From: Roridomyces roridus
Taxonomy: Eukaryota > Basidiomycota > Agaricomycetes > Agaricales > Mycenaceae
Assembly: GCA_029378245.1 (NCBI GenBank)
Contig: JARKIF010000036.1
Location: 434,001 to 498,000, forward strand
Length of the DNA: 64,000 bases
Reading direction: 5' to 3'
The notes under the pieces are model-generated. The model was not told the DNA's origin. It saw nothing but the letters and a program-made list of their open reading frames with translations, and searched no databases. How positions within the stretch are numbered: position 1 is the stretch's first letter; every line of letters begins with the position of its first letter. A program made the translations under genes and the position numbers. Shown here piece by piece: positions 1 through 10,372 of this stretch.

Positions 1-304
1 GAACTTTTATAGTGCGAAGATGAATGCAATCTCTGCAACTCAAGGCCCTGTGCCACAATGTTTCACTCTCTATCATGCTGGCAGACAGGCTCAGGCGGCT
101 GGGCAAGTGGCTGTAAGAAATTCATCACACCCCACCGTTCAACACAGTCCTGAACATTTCCTCAGATTTCTCCACAGACCTTCAACATCGCAGTGCGTTG
201 TTTACTGGATGTCCAGAGTTGCGTTTGAACTGACCGCGGAGTGCAGAACATGATTCCGGCAGCGCCGAACCTGCCGACCTGCAATGCTCCGGGTACCCTA
301 GGAC

Positions 305-864
305 ATGTCCAGTATGGACTACTGCCAAACGGGGCCACATTTAAGAGCTTCAACAACCACCGGATTTTGGGAGCCGGAAGTATGGTTCGTCTCTCCCCAT
401 ATACATACATTCTTCGCGAATCACTCACTCTCACCAGGATTACTATGGTTTGGGAACCGGTACGAAACATCATTCGATTCCGAGGCCATCATATCGAATA
501 CTAAACTGGTTATACAGGCACAGATTTCTCGAGGGATGTTTTTGCCGCCAAACGTTTCAACTCAATATATGCGCATTGCCAGAACTCGTGGGATATTGGC
601 CCGAGCCCCTCTAAAGCTGGGCTTACCGACGTGTTTTTGGACATGGCCTGTAACGGAGGCACCGGCAACAAAGTGACAACACCGATGACCTTTGTTGTCA
701 ACAACCAGCCTCTTGCCTGTGTCATCATCCTGAGCGGTGGGCAGGCCTTCACCGTTTGTGATTCGACGCACGCGGCTGCAACGACTTGTGCAAACTCCGT
801 CATGCAAGTCAGTTTCCCGACTGGCCTTTTGCTCACCGGCGATATGTACTTTGTCCCCAACTGA
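305..864 (+). CDS. Uncharacterised small fungal protein, spliced, 5' end uncertain
   Basis: I do not recognise this family. Three segments join in frame when GT-AG introns 380-437 and 460-517 are removed. The second intron has a TACTAAAC branch-point-like motif just before its acceptor. The joined frame runs from about 305 to a TGA/TAA-type stop at 864 and gives roughly 145 residues. The C-terminal third is rich in Cys, Gly and hydrophobic beta-type stretches (for example the segment around GGQAFTVCDST). An in-frame stop at 299 means that either Met-305 is the start or an upstream exon exists; no clear signal peptide is visible from Met-305. Nothing in the neighbourhood suggests a role. The exon joins are my inference, the long open third exon (518-864) is directly seen. 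Confidence 0.45.
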
Positions 865-1236
865 TGGCGGTGTCGACGTTGTTGGGAATCTCTCTAGTTA
901 CACCGACTATTTATTTTCCATTACTCTTTCAACTTGACCTAGTTTCCTACCTGCTATTTAATATTTATGCTCCATGTTCACTTTCAAACAGCAGTTTGTG
1001 GCTCACATGCACATTTGGTTTTCCGGGATATCACGAGTACCTACCACCCAAATTGCTCAACGGCTAGGCACTTCTTTTTATTCTGACTGTTGAAAGCGGG
1101 GTGCCACATGTACATATATTTTTCTGACCATCTACCCCAGGGACGGGGAGTTAAGGCGACGCGAGTATCGTCTGAGCCCCCACCGCCAATTCAAAAGACT
1201 CCATCTCGAATATCAGGAATTGTTGTTCCTTGCGTC
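865..1236. other. Intergenic, nothing recognised
   Basis: AT-rich stretch between the small unknown gene and the 3' side of F-box A1. Only short open frames without family-like sequence are present. It probably holds the two 3' untranslated regions. Confidence 0.5.
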
Positions 1237-1414
1237 TCACATGATCAGGAGTTTGAAATCCAATGTGAATCGAGTGCGAACGAAAAACGTGAACCTCATG
1301 TTGTGATAATACAAAGGCAGAGAACGCCCGCGTCCCTCAGGACTCCAAAAAGATACACACAGCGCGAACTGGATCCTGTACAAAAAAGGCACAAGATCCC
1401 ACCTGTACTTCCTA

Positions 1415-2546
1415 CTACCAGCCGAGATCCAGACGAATATCATCACTGACCCGACTACCAGGAAACGTGTGGCGGAGGGTATCCTCGACGAATTTCTGCA
1501 GCCCGTAGTTGCGGGGATATCCAGACGGTTTGATGATGAATTGAACTGTGCGTAAGGACGTGGTTCCCAGGCGCTCAACGAGTTGCGATAGCGGGCGCAG
1601 GCTCGGGGCATTCGCATGGATTTGCAGGTAGAGAGTGAGATTTTGAAGGCACGTCGGCATGCCAGAGAGAAGGGATATGAGTGCGGGAGAGACCGAAATC
1701 TCCCTGGTATCCTGGTCGCAATAAACGACATGGTCCAGTGCGAGATTGACGAGGTTGACGTTGGTGGTGAAATCCAGAGTCGAAATCTCATCTGTGGAAG
1801 ATGAGTTGAGAAAAGGAAACAGACTCCGAAACACGAAAACTCGCCTATATTCGACTCGTGGAGTTGAAGAAGATGCAGGCTATGTAACTCGGGACCCAAG
1901 TGGCGCAGGTAGTTGCGGATTAGAGGGCCGCATACAGATACGATATGCCAACCCAGGGTCAAGTTCCGCGTCCGCACCGCGAACAGGAAGCGCTCGTCCA
2001 GGAGAGTGGGATAGAAAAACACCATCAGCAACGACCTGAGATGGAAGTTGGAAATCGCCAGATCGTGGCTGTTGTCTGAGTCGACGTTGTCGCAGGATAA
2101 TTCACCGAAAGAGAGGTGCTGGAGACCCCGTTGTTTGGTCACGGATGAAAGAAAGCTGGTGTACGATTGAAAATGTGCGACCGTGAGCTCTAGGCGTGTG
2201 AGGGACGGGAGAGCGGGCAAGTTGTCTGCGGTCACGCCAACCAAGCTGAGTGTGCTTAGTTGAGTGAAACTGCCCAGGACGGCGATGAGTGCCTCGACAC
2301 GCTTGACTTTGAATATTGACAAGTGGCGGAGAGTGGAGGCTAGCGTGTTTTTTGGATCCGCCAGCAGTTGTGCTAGTTCTAACGCTGAAGCATCAGTTCT
2401 CAGGAGAATACGCAATTCGCTCCTGGAAAAATGAAGCCACCCATGGCAGACCAGACTGCACTGCAGCCAGTCTGGATTGCTGTCAAGGTTTTCGATGATG
2501 CGACCAAAGTTTCGGGTGCGAGGCGAGGCGGAGAGGCGGTCGACAT
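1415..2546 (-). pseudogene. F-box/LRR protein A1, frameshifted copy
   Basis: This is an agaricomycete F-box protein: an N-terminal F-box followed by leucine-rich stretches. F-box proteins normally act as substrate receptors of SCF ubiquitin ligases through Skp1. The frame starts at Met on 2546 (MSTASPP). Compared with its sister copy A2 (start 41320), one T is missing near 2508-2510 (AAAGTTTCGG here, AAAGATTTCGG there). The frame therefore breaks inside the F-box, and the remainder continues in another frame from 2415. An intron 1844-1792 has a GC donor (GCGAGT) and a CACAG acceptor, phase 1, matching the position in the other A/B paralogues. The C-terminus ends at a stop near 1415. The frameshift makes this copy most likely non-functional, unless translation restarts downstream of the F-box. 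Confidence 0.75.
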
Positions 2547-2679
2547 CTGTTTCACAAGGGTTAGCGTGATATTCTGTCTACGAGCGAAGGCAGCTTCACT
2601 TGAGGCGTGGTTACAACGTGGTATGTGGAAGAGAAAGGTCAATCACATGATCCAGCCCAAAACGGTAATGATACAAATC

Positions 2680-3770
2680 TTCTCCAGACTCGAGTCGTCT
2701 CCACCCTGTATAGTCCTGCACATCGAGCCGTACTACGTATGCATCCCACCGGCGGGTTCTGTAGATTCGGCCCAAGATCCAGCCCACCTCCACTAGCACG
2801 AGAGGAAGCTTTTTCGCCCAGAGGCCCCAGACAGCCGCAATGCCCCAAGCTCCCCGTACGTCCTTCATCCAGTCACCAACCCCGGACTCCCTCACGCGAA
2901 TCCAGCCCCTCCCCATCCGCAAAACGCCAGCCTTGCGATCGACCGTAAGCTGCTCAACTCCAATACAGTCCGGAGTGCAGGAACGCGGTGCCGCTCCCGC
3001 GAGCGACACCGGGAGGCAAAGTGCTGCCGCCTCGCCTTGGCCGCACAGGGAGCTCGGTCCCTGAAGCAAGAAAAACGCGGTGATAGCTCATCCATGGTCT
3101 GCCCGACAACGACTCCAGAGACGTCGGGATCGAGATGCAGATGCGTAGGCAGGCTGGCGCAGCCGTTGCCCAGGTAGAGGTGCGCAATAGATCCCGCAAT
3201 TCGACTATCGAAAGCGGAAAAGAAGGGAAGGCCGTGTGCGTCCAAATATGCGGACAATCAAGCTTGAGGAAGAGAGTGTCGTGCCACGCGCTGACACTTT
3301 GCTGTGGTCTGCAATAAAGAGACCCAGGCTGAGGAGAGGCTGCGTTAAGCCGCGTACGACGACGACGCCGAATCGATGACGACTCTTGTAGCGCCCGTCC
3401 GTCCAAAATCGATCTGGGGATCGTTTGCGGGTGTGGAGGAAATGACTTGATCGATAGCAAGCACGCCGACGTTGCGCAGGACAAGCCGCAGGACCGTCAC
3501 CGTGTCCACAGCCGAGCGCCGATGAGGTAGTTTCGTGCCCAGGGAGTGTGTCTCCAGCATACGCCACGGCGGGGACATGCTGTGGCGGAAGAAAGTTCCT
3601 GTGACTTTGAGTCAAGGGGTGCGCTGGTGGAAGACGGAGGAGCGTCTGAAGGAGGAATGGATTCAGTAAAGCGCGATATAGGACAAGAGGAGCGGCTGAC
3701 CCGGAATATTTCGCGCTTTGTGGCGATCCTCGTGAGGCATCGTGGGATGCGGTCGCGTTAGAGGTCCCTG
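2680..3770 (-). pseudogene. Region X1: degraded F-box/LRR-like gene, C-terminal half
   Basis: On the minus strand several overlapping frames carry short stretches that align with region X2 at 41.5-43.7 kb. An example is a leucine-rich 'LRNVGVLAIDQV' segment here against 'LRKLGVLSIDHV' there. No single open frame is continuous, and I could not find introns that would restore one. Homology to X2 starts just beyond the 5' end of F-box A1 (near 2826 against 41468), so it belongs to the same duplicated block. It is best described as the relic of a divergently evolved F-box/LRR-like gene. The family assignment is tentative. Confidence 0.4.
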
Positions 3771-4700
3771 CTACCGGAACTTCACAATCGAGGGTGTGGT
3801 GAGCCTATCGGGTCCAGTATAAGTCGGTAATCTGGAAAGAGAGGAGCCCGACGCACCGGTCAAGAAACCCGCCTCTCCTCCCCTCTCCATGTAAGCGCGG
3901 AAAAGCCAAATGAGCCTTGGGAAGGAATACGACATGCTTGTCAAGCACCACAGACTCGAGGTGTGGGCAAGCATGGCCTCATCGTCGCGGTCTACGGAGA
4001 GAGGACCACGACGCGCTCGCCACTCCTTGGGCAGTGATATCGCCGCTCGCAAGGAGGGTATCCAAGGGGCACATACGTTTGGCAATGCACGAGTCCGGAA
4101 CGAGATGGAGAGGTAACCATCGCACACATTGGCTGCTCTCAGCACCCATCGGATCGTATGTAGGCGTGGATAACCCGAAGGAGCCCCTGCGGGAGAGTCC
4201 CCGCCTCGGGGCTGTGGCCACGTCACACCGATCCTTGCCCGATGCGAGAGATGTGTCTTGCTCTGCACGCACGCATGGCATCGACAACGGCGACGAGAGC
4301 GACGGCGACGGCGACGGGCTGCGAGATGATCGTCCTGGCGGCGGTAGGATATGCGTGGCAGATTCTCGAATACGGCAATGTCGACGAGGATGTCTATCAG
4401 TCCGAGGCGTGGTGCGTAAGGGGCATGCGCAGAGGATGTCAGGCGGCGGGCGCAGTTCACGAGGAGGACGGCAATGGCTTGGGGCCCTCGGGCTCGGTGG
4501 AAGAAGCTCGTCCGCGAGGCTGGCAGCGGGAAGAGCGTCGAGCTATGGTGAGAAGGTCAGCAAGACCGTTACAAGAGGAGAGAGTGGCGGACCTGGAGGT
4601 GTACATCGCGCAGCGCAACGTCAAGTCGTCGGGGTATCACTGTCGTCCTTGCTGCCGTAGCCATCGTCGATGATCTGGCACGGCATGAGCATGAATCGAG
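3771..4700 (-). pseudogene. Membrane-protein relic resembling the one at 60.1-60.6 kb
   Basis: On the minus strand a segment reading QAIAVLLVNCA, then about ten residues, then an LGLIDILVDIAVFENLP segment is visible (about 4500-4330). Nearly the same order (QAIAVLLVDCA, then LGLADILVAIVFFENLP) occurs at 60430-60270. The DILVxIxxFENL stretch resembles the transmembrane signature of the fungal DUF6534-type polytopic proteins. Flanking frames are broken and Arg-rich. The relic lies between the N-terminal-like (4.7-5.06 kb) and C-terminal-like (2.7-3.77 kb) parts of X1, so it may have been inserted or fused there. The family assignment is an inference. Confidence 0.35.
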
Positions 4701-5060
4701 CGGGGTGTGCCCGACGCACAGCAGGCGTGATCGCAGGGAAAACATCCCGGCTTTCACAGGCCGGCGAACACGAAGGCGAGCTGGAGGCTGCGTCAAGGGT
4801 GCGACTCGGTCAAAGATGCAGCAATGGGAAACGAGCAAGTACACACCTGGTGCCCAAACCGCATTATCCCACTCTCCAGCACGCTGGTCCACGCTGCAGG
4901 GTCTCCCTTCAACGCCATGAATGGGACAGATCGAAGGAGTCGAGAGAACGAGACGCACTGGTGGGATTTCAGATACAGGCAGCTACGAGTTGCCCTGAGG
5001 ATTAAGGGGACGTTGTCTTGGGCACACAGCGTGTCGTAATGAAGGATCGAGGTCACCCTG
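4701..5060 (-). pseudogene. Region X1, N-terminal-like part
   Basis: The minus-strand frame around 5056-4793 contains 'YDTLCAQDNVPL' followed by a Cys/Leu-rich stretch. It lines up with 'HDTRYPFKKRSS' and the following stretch in region X2 at about 43560-43480. This supports common descent of X1 and X2. No complete gene can be assembled. The 5061-5430 gap up to F-box B1 has no recognised gene and must contain the B1 promoter. Confidence 0.35.
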
Positions 5061-5433
5061 AGGCCAGCTGTCGAGCGCAGGTCCGAAGCAGAGGACGAGG
5101 ATGGTCCATCTTTGTCAGATGTCTTTGGGTGCGGTGGCCAAGCGGTGGCAGATTGTCCTTGGATTGTCCACCCGTTCGATAGGGGTACGAAAGGACGCTC
5201 GTCGCGTGCTGAAAAGAGTGGCGTTTTGGCGGAAACTTGGGGCAGAACTTAGGAATCTTTGAGCTAATTCTTAGCCAATTCGGAGCGATGTGTGCGGATG
5301 CTTTGTTTTGCGGTGCCGATGGCATCAATCTCTCCTTGTCCACCAACCACTACGTCGCGTCACGCCGATAGTACCCCGATCTCGGTAAAAGCTCATCTTC
5401 CTCGCCCATATCTTGTCGGTTGACAATATCTAG

Positions 5434-6547
5434 ATGTCAACCGCCACACCGCGCCTGCCGCTCGAATTATTCGGCCTAGTCATCGGGAACCTCACGGACC
5501 AATCAGACTTGCTGCGGTGCAGTCTCGTCTGCCGCGGATGGATTTCTTTTTCCAGAGGAAATCTCATCCTCTTCATCCGCAACACAAATTCAGCAACCCT
5601 GAAACAGTTGTTGGAGTCCCCCGAAAACACTCTAGCCTCCACCATTCGTCGTCTGAAACTGTCAGATGCGCAGTCATTTCTCCCTTCGCTGGGATGCTTC
5701 ACCCAACTGCGCTCTCTCGTCTTGTGGGACATGGAGGCAACTGAGATGCCCGACCTCCCATCCCTGACACATCTCGAAATCGATTGTATTCATCTCGATT
5801 CGTACACCACCTTTCTTGGATTTATGTCTGGATTAATCCAGCTCCAAGACTTGGTGCTAATCGATGTATCATGTGGGAACGATGTCCGTGAATCCGCGCC
5901 CGGCGCGCTTCCTGTCTTCCGTCTCCGGTGCTTCGAGATGGGCGGCCATACAGCTGCTCTCGATCGGCGCTTCATGTCAACTCTGTGCACCAAAACATTG
6001 CGACTGAGTCGGAACCCCTTTCGAGTTCCCGCATCTTTCGACTTGGTCGCACAATATCTGCGCGATCTGGGATCCAACTTGGAAAGCTTGCAGCTCAGCA
6101 AATTCGACGAGGAACACCTGAGCAAGTACTATCTACTTTTCGTTCTCCTCGTGGGACTGATCTGCGGCTACGACAGATGCAGCGTCGAACCTGGACTTCA
6201 GCGCCAGCGTCAACCTTTCACATCTCTCCATTAGCGGTGCCGTCCATTTCCACAAGGATCGCAGGGAAATTTTCGTCTCTCCCCCATTGCTTTCCTTACT
6301 ATCCAACGCTGGGAGACATGGACAACTTCAAGCCCTGGATCTCTACATAACCTGGGGAATAAGCTACGACACCACATCCGACACCTGGCTTCCGCCATCC
6401 CAGCTACAGGAACTGCTGCTCAAAGACGATTTGGCTTCCCTTCGCATCATACGAATCATTTCCACCCGTCCTCCCCTCGACGATGTGTCCATCAAGGCCA
6501 CGTTGCAGACCTCGCTTTCAGACAGTCGCGTCATATACGATTTTTGA
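5434..6547 (+). CDS. F-box/LRR protein B1, intact
   Basis: Two exons, 5434-6121 and 6177-6547, join across a 55-bp intron to give 352 residues. The intron starts with GCAAGT and ends in CGACAG, so it is a GC-AG intron in phase 1. Reading through it leads to a stop shortly after, whereas the splice restores NLDFSASVNL, which is conserved in all paralogues. The N-terminus (residues about 5-45, LPLELFGLVIGNL then LRCSLVCRGW) is a typical F-box. The rest alternates Leu-rich segments (LPSLTHLEI, LRDLGSNLESLQL) like degenerate LRRs. The C-terminus ends in the family motif IYDF. Likely role: substrate receptor of an SCF ubiquitin ligase; the substrate is unknown. It lies divergently from F-box A1/X1, as B3 lies beside A2/X2. 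Confidence 0.85.
6122..6176 (+). other. GC-AG intron of F-box B1
   Basis: GC donor GCAAGT, acceptor CGACAG, phase 1. The two flanking frames (offset 1 and 2) join only with this GC donor. The nearby GT sites at 6126, 6142 and 6151 all give the wrong phase. Confidence 0.8.
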
Positions 6548-7030
6548 CCGCGTTGAAAAGCAGCGTAGGTGTGTGTCTTTGTCGCGATTTCAACTCTGCA
6601 TCGGTCTGACTTCTTTCTGTTGGATGAGCAGTTCATTCGCTCGCTGACCCCGTTTTTCTTTCTTTCCTTTTGCGGTGGCGGCATTCCGATGAGCGGGGAG
6701 ATGGAGATGAACCAGCGCGCGGGACGCGCGAGCTCATGCGGAAGAGGGGAGGTTATATAAAGATCCCGTACCTTTCTGCTCTAACAGGGCGCCGAACTAG
6801 CGCGGATTGGACTGGACCTAATAACATATCGATTGCAGGTACACGATGGGCGCGGAAACGAATCACTACAGCTTGTTCTCGATTACATATGACACAACCT
6901 CCCCGTGGGGAGCGATCCAGGACCGAATTTATTTGCTCGAAGGCACACACTCAGTCGATCCGCACTGCGTGCAAGTCCTGCGCGCAAGAGAGAAATTTGT
7001 ATCAGTACGTCGATGGCAGCGGAGGGAGAC
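6548..7030. other. Intergenic with an isolated TATA-like element
   Basis: No convincing gene. A TATATAAAG sequence lies near 6754-6762 on the plus strand, but no good coding exon follows within 150 bp. Open frames here show no family-like sequence. Confidence 0.4.
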
Positions 7031-7254
7031 TCACGGCTGTATAACTATGCACTCAGTGCCAGCCGGGCAACTGATCCCCGAACACAAGGGAAGCGGGCAG
7101 GGGATACAGCCGCCAGAGGAAGCCGGTGTAGCACCTGCGGTGATGCACACTGCAGTGTCAGCACCAAATGGGAAATGAAAGCGGTTCAGCACGCACTGGC
7201 AAGAAGGCCGTAGGCTGCGATGGAGGCGAGGAGGGGAAGGAGCGTTTTGAACAT
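7031..7254 (-). CDS. Small secreted cysteine-rich protein SSP-A1
   Basis: Exons 7254-7197 and 7134-7031 are separated by a 62-bp GT-AG intron (7196-7135). They give a 53-residue protein. The first 20 residues (MFKTLLPLLASIAAYGLLAS) form a signal peptide. The mature part has five Cys spaced C-x2-C-x4-C-x4-C-x5-C and contains CPAGTEC near the end. SSP-A2 at 9.0-9.2 kb has the same two-exon structure, the same intron phase directly after LLA, and the same ATPA and CPAG motifs. A TATAAA sits about 45 bp upstream of the ATG. Secretion is the confident inference; a function (effector, fruiting or defence peptide) cannot be named. Confidence 0.75.
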
Positions 7255-7297
7255 GGTTCACGGGTGGGCTTGTCGAAGGTGGAAGGTCCGCAGGACA

Positions 7298-7305
7298 GGT
7301 TTATA
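7298..7305 (-). promoter_or_regulatory. TATA box of SSP-A1
   Basis: Minus-strand ATATAAAC about 45 bp upstream of the SSP-A1 start. The paralogue SSP-A2 has ATATAAAG at nearly the same distance. Confidence 0.6.
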
Positions 7306-8022
7306 TTGCTGACAGTCGGAGGATAGAGATCTCATTAAAATGCAGGGATGCCAGCCAGATGCCAGCACTTGGTTAGACCATTTGTAGAACTCTAGAACCC
7401 CGTACATCTAGCCGCGCCCGTGCCCGCGATGCACGAGCTTACCTACTCCAATTCAACGGCGTTGCAGTCCACAATGCCGGCCCAGCGTGAGGTGGAATCA
7501 CAAATTCCCTCCCCCGTGTAGGCCCGAGCGCTCACCGTCGAGTCATTCAGAGAACAGTGAGCAGTATCGCTCGATCGCTACATCGAATTTTGCAGACTCC
7601 CTTCGTCTAGACTTGGTCTAGACTGGCTAGACTGGGTCCCCGGATCATCGCTGCCATCGACACTTGCCCACTGGCAATACATGAAATAACCAGATGATGA
7701 GACACTCGAGCGACCGCGAAGCCCGAGGTACAGGAGCGCCTGGAGTGGCGGTAAGTGGGGAAAAGTTCAATTCAGTTTTATACCCAATGAGGCCCAGCGC
7801 CGTAGTTCCTATGGGTTTACATGGCGCGTCGGTGTCGAACAGGGAAGGGAGTCAAATGAGCGGGGAACGAGGTAAGCCATTTAGGCCTTTGGGACGCACT
7901 TGGTGCCGCAATCGACGGAGATCACTCAAGTGCATCACGGATCATTACCGGCCATTGATTGATGGATCGGCAATGCAATGCATTCCGACGTATACTACAG
8001 CACAGTCAGACTCAAAGCAAAT
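7306..8022. other. Spacer inside the secreted-peptide cluster
   Basis: No gene recognised. A run of short TCTAGACTxGxCTAGACT repeats lies at about 7606-7640. The plus-strand frame at 7694-8077 runs partly antisense to SSP-B1 and looks like chance. Confidence 0.5.
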
Positions 8023-8326
8023 TCAAGACGACACTTCTGGCTCGACACAAGCACATGGGTCACCGAAGCAATCGTAGAACGCGACAGGGAGGTCCCCCTG
8101 TGACGGCCGGGGAGTAAGATTCCACATTTCGGGGACAGATATCGTGAGATGAGGACGTACACAGTCGACAGCGACACAGATGAGATCGCAGTGGGCAGTC
8201 CCGGGAGCGGCAGTGGCGAAGGGCAATACGGCGAACAGGAGGGCAGCGAGCTGCGTCAAGGTCGGGTGATCGTGAGTCCTGGCTTGAGGGAGTGGTTCCA
8301 CCACGTACCTGGGTTGAGAATTTCAT
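8023..8326 (-). CDS. Small secreted cysteine-rich protein SSP-B1
   Basis: Three exons (8326-8309, 8250-8161, 8097-8023) with GT-AG introns of 58 and 63 bp encode 60 residues. MKFSTQ is followed by a hydrophobic core ending near residue 23, so a signal peptide is expected. The mature part carries six Cys as C-x3-C-x4-C-x9-C-x4-C-x-C, including the block DCGDLPVAFYDCFG, which is conserved in SSP-B2. Exon borders and phases match SSP-B2 exactly, although the intron sequences differ. A GCATATAAAAT element lies about 35-43 bp upstream. Six Cys in about 35 residues suggests a knot-like disulphide peptide. The function is unknown. Confidence 0.8.
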
Positions 8327-8360
8327 TTTCGTTCAACTCAGTCCTCTGTGGATGTAGTGA

Positions 8361-8367
8361 TTTTATA
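8361..8367 (-). promoter_or_regulatory. TATA box of SSP-B1
   Basis: Minus-strand TATAAAA within GGGCATATAAAAT, 35 bp upstream of the SSP-B1 ATG. The identical 12-13 bp core precedes SSP-B2. Confidence 0.65.
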
Positions 8368-8983
8368 TGCCCGTCTCTGCACTAAGAGCAGCACGGAAAT
8401 TTCAGGAACGGCTAAGACCAAATTACAGAGGGCGGGGATGCACATTCATTTCATCTCTGAGCTAGCGGGAACTCTGGAGAGTTTCCCAACCTTCAATGGC
8501 AAGTGTGCCCCATCTGAACGTTAGATCCGGATCCCGTTGTTTCATGGGAAATGGACTCGGAAATCTCCTCCGCACTTGGGCCACGCCGGGACATCTAATT
8601 GAGTTACCCAGACAGACATTTGAACCACGACCAGGCCAGGGCTCGACATCGGCAAGTTGACACTGGCATTGAGTTGGCAATAGCGGTGGTGTTGAGCGCT
8701 CGTTATTGTGCTTGTTACTGATCCGCTGTTTGAATCCTCGGCGGCATCGTAGCATGCACGGCAGCCACACAAATCAGCTGTATATACGCGGGAGGCACTA
8801 ATTCCTTCCGACGAGCAAGGGTAACCGTGATTTACGGACTTGCATACATGATTTTATTCAAAAAGCCCACACCTCTACTTGCTCGCCGGCGTGCACTGGA
8901 TGGTCTCGCACATATCACACGTGCTACATAGAAGTTGGCCTGGGCTCAGAATTCCGACATTCCAGAGGCGCACCGGATCTTAC
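8368..8983. other. Spacer inside the secreted-peptide cluster
   Basis: No gene supported. Minus-strand frames at 8462-8772 contain several Cys but no signal peptide or paralogue, and I do not annotate them. Confidence 0.45.
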
Positions 8984-9202
8984 TCACCGTGGAACAATAA
9001 TACAGTCATCCCCAGCTGGGCAGATCGCGCTACACACGGGGACAAAGATCGGCGGGCAGGTGATGCAACTGTTCTGGGGTGCTGGAGTTGCGCCTGTCGT
9101 GTATCAGCCGAAGTTATCGGTGAGGAAGCGATGTAGATACGTACTGGCGAGAAGCGCGCAGGCTGCGAACGAAACAAATATGAGAGGGAGGCGTTTGAAC
9201 AT
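8984..9202 (-). CDS. Small secreted cysteine-rich protein SSP-A2
   Basis: Exons 9202-9145 and 9093-8984 flank a 51-bp GT-AG intron and give 55 residues. The N-terminus MFKRLPLIFVSFAACALLAS is a signal peptide, nearly position-for-position like SSP-A1. The mature part has five Cys spaced C-x2-C-x7-C-x3-C-x5-C, and CPAGDDC aligns with CPAGTEC of SSP-A1. The intron phase (after the first base of the Ser codon) is the same in both. Family A therefore has two members, about 1.9 kb apart on the same strand, with SSP-B1 between them. The function is unknown. Confidence 0.75.
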
Positions 9203-9242
9203 GGGTCAATGGTCTGGAGAGTGAGAGTTGGACTGGGAGAGA

Positions 9243-9250
9243 CTTTATAT
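9243..9250 (-). promoter_or_regulatory. TATA box of SSP-A2
   Basis: Minus-strand ATATAAAG about 41-48 bp upstream of the SSP-A2 ATG, as in SSP-A1. Confidence 0.6.
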
Positions 9251-9727
9251 TGTTCCGAACCGGCGTCAAGGTCAAGATCGTACTGAATTACAAATTAGAA
9301 TGCAGGGTTGTAGACTGACAGAGGGCGCCCTGAACTTGTGGTACACTATGGATTTTCATATCCCGCTACTCTATAGTGAGACACGGCACGCCGGTAGTCA
9401 ACCCCGCGTGGTGAAGTTTACCCCGGGCCTTAGAGCTATATTCCTGCGATGGTGGCAGGCCGCCACTTGAAGGGTCGGTCTACGGACCTGGACCGAGACC
9501 CAGGACCTGCGTGTGTCGCGCGACGACCAACTGGTAAGCGACCGTGACGGGAAGCCTCTCAAACGGGTAACCATCTTCAAATTCGGCGGCAACGTCGACG
9601 TTTTCGTGCCAGTGTGACATGAAAGGAAACAGAACGGAATGAAACCAACGGGGATCATCTCCTCCCAGGCGTAAACACAGTTATAGTTAGCCGTACCTGA
9701 AACTGTCATCGGAAGCGAGTCTGGGCA
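9251..9727. other. Spacer, possible small coding remnant on the minus strand
   Basis: Between SSP-A2 and SSP-B2. One minus-strand frame at about 9610-9490 reads coherently (VAAEFEDGYPFERLPVTVAY) but has no start, stop or splice context that I could establish. I do not call a gene. Confidence 0.3.
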
Positions 9728-9734
9728 TATAAAA
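9728..9734 (+). promoter_or_regulatory. TATA box of SSP-B2
   Basis: TATAAAA within GGGCATATAAAAT, 54 bp upstream of the SSP-B2 ATG. The core is identical to the element ahead of SSP-B1 on the other strand. Confidence 0.7.
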
Positions 9735-9787
9735 TGCAACTCCGTACGACCCCACCCTCACCCCCACTAACTAACCCATCCCTTGAA

Positions 9788-10072
9788 ATGAAGTTCTCCA
9801 GTCAGGTGTGTAGCTCCGGATGAAGCAAACCTATAACTCACATCGCACAGCTCATTGTCCTCTTTTTCGCGACCATCGCCGCCGCCGTCCCCGCCAGCCT
9901 GGAGGGCAAGCAGGTTCATTGCGACGCTCTTTGCCGACCTGTTGACTGCGTAAGCCTTCCATTCAGATTTCTCGGACCATGACCGTTCAACGAATTGATA
10001 CAGGGTGACCTCCCGGTCGCGTTCTACGACTGCTTCGGGAACCCTTGTGCTTGCGTTGAGGATTCCTCGTAG
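9788..10072 (+). CDS. Small secreted cysteine-rich protein SSP-B2
   Basis: Three exons (9788-9805, 9851-9949, 10004-10072) with introns of 45 and 54 bp give 61 residues. After MKFSSQ comes a hydrophobic signal segment, then the same six-Cys pattern as SSP-B1 (C-x3-C-x4-C-x9-C-x4-C-x-C). The CGDLPVAFYDCFG block is identical apart from flanking changes. Both introns interrupt at the same codons as in SSP-B1. The last exon is the most conserved, which suggests constraint on the C-terminal half. It is inverted relative to SSP-B1, so the pair arose by inverted duplication. Confidence 0.8.
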
Positions 10073-10372
10073 ACCAGCTCGTGTTATCTGTGGGATCGGA
10101 GGAAAATACTTGAATTGGTTGCAATTGACCAGTCCTCTGCAATCACCACTCTGCCGGTTGATCCGACATCGTCAGTGCCCACGGTTCAAGTCGCGTGATC
10201 AGTTCAACAAATCAATGCCGAGCCGAGCGGAAGGATAGACGATATTTTCTTGATGTGTCTGTGGACATGGAACAAAACGAAGTCCCACAATTGTGCGGGA
10301 TCTCGTTCCGAGTCCGAAGGCGACGCACACTTGTTCGTCAATTCATGATAAGTTGAGAACTATAACAGACTT
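10073..10372. other. Intergenic, 3' regions of SSP-B2 and the GH31 gene
   Basis: Short convergent intergenic stretch. No gene seen. Confidence 0.5.

Noticed and set aside
8023..10072. SSP genes as mating-pheromone precursors
   Set aside because: They are short, but there is no C-terminal CaaX motif and the Cys are spread through the mature part.
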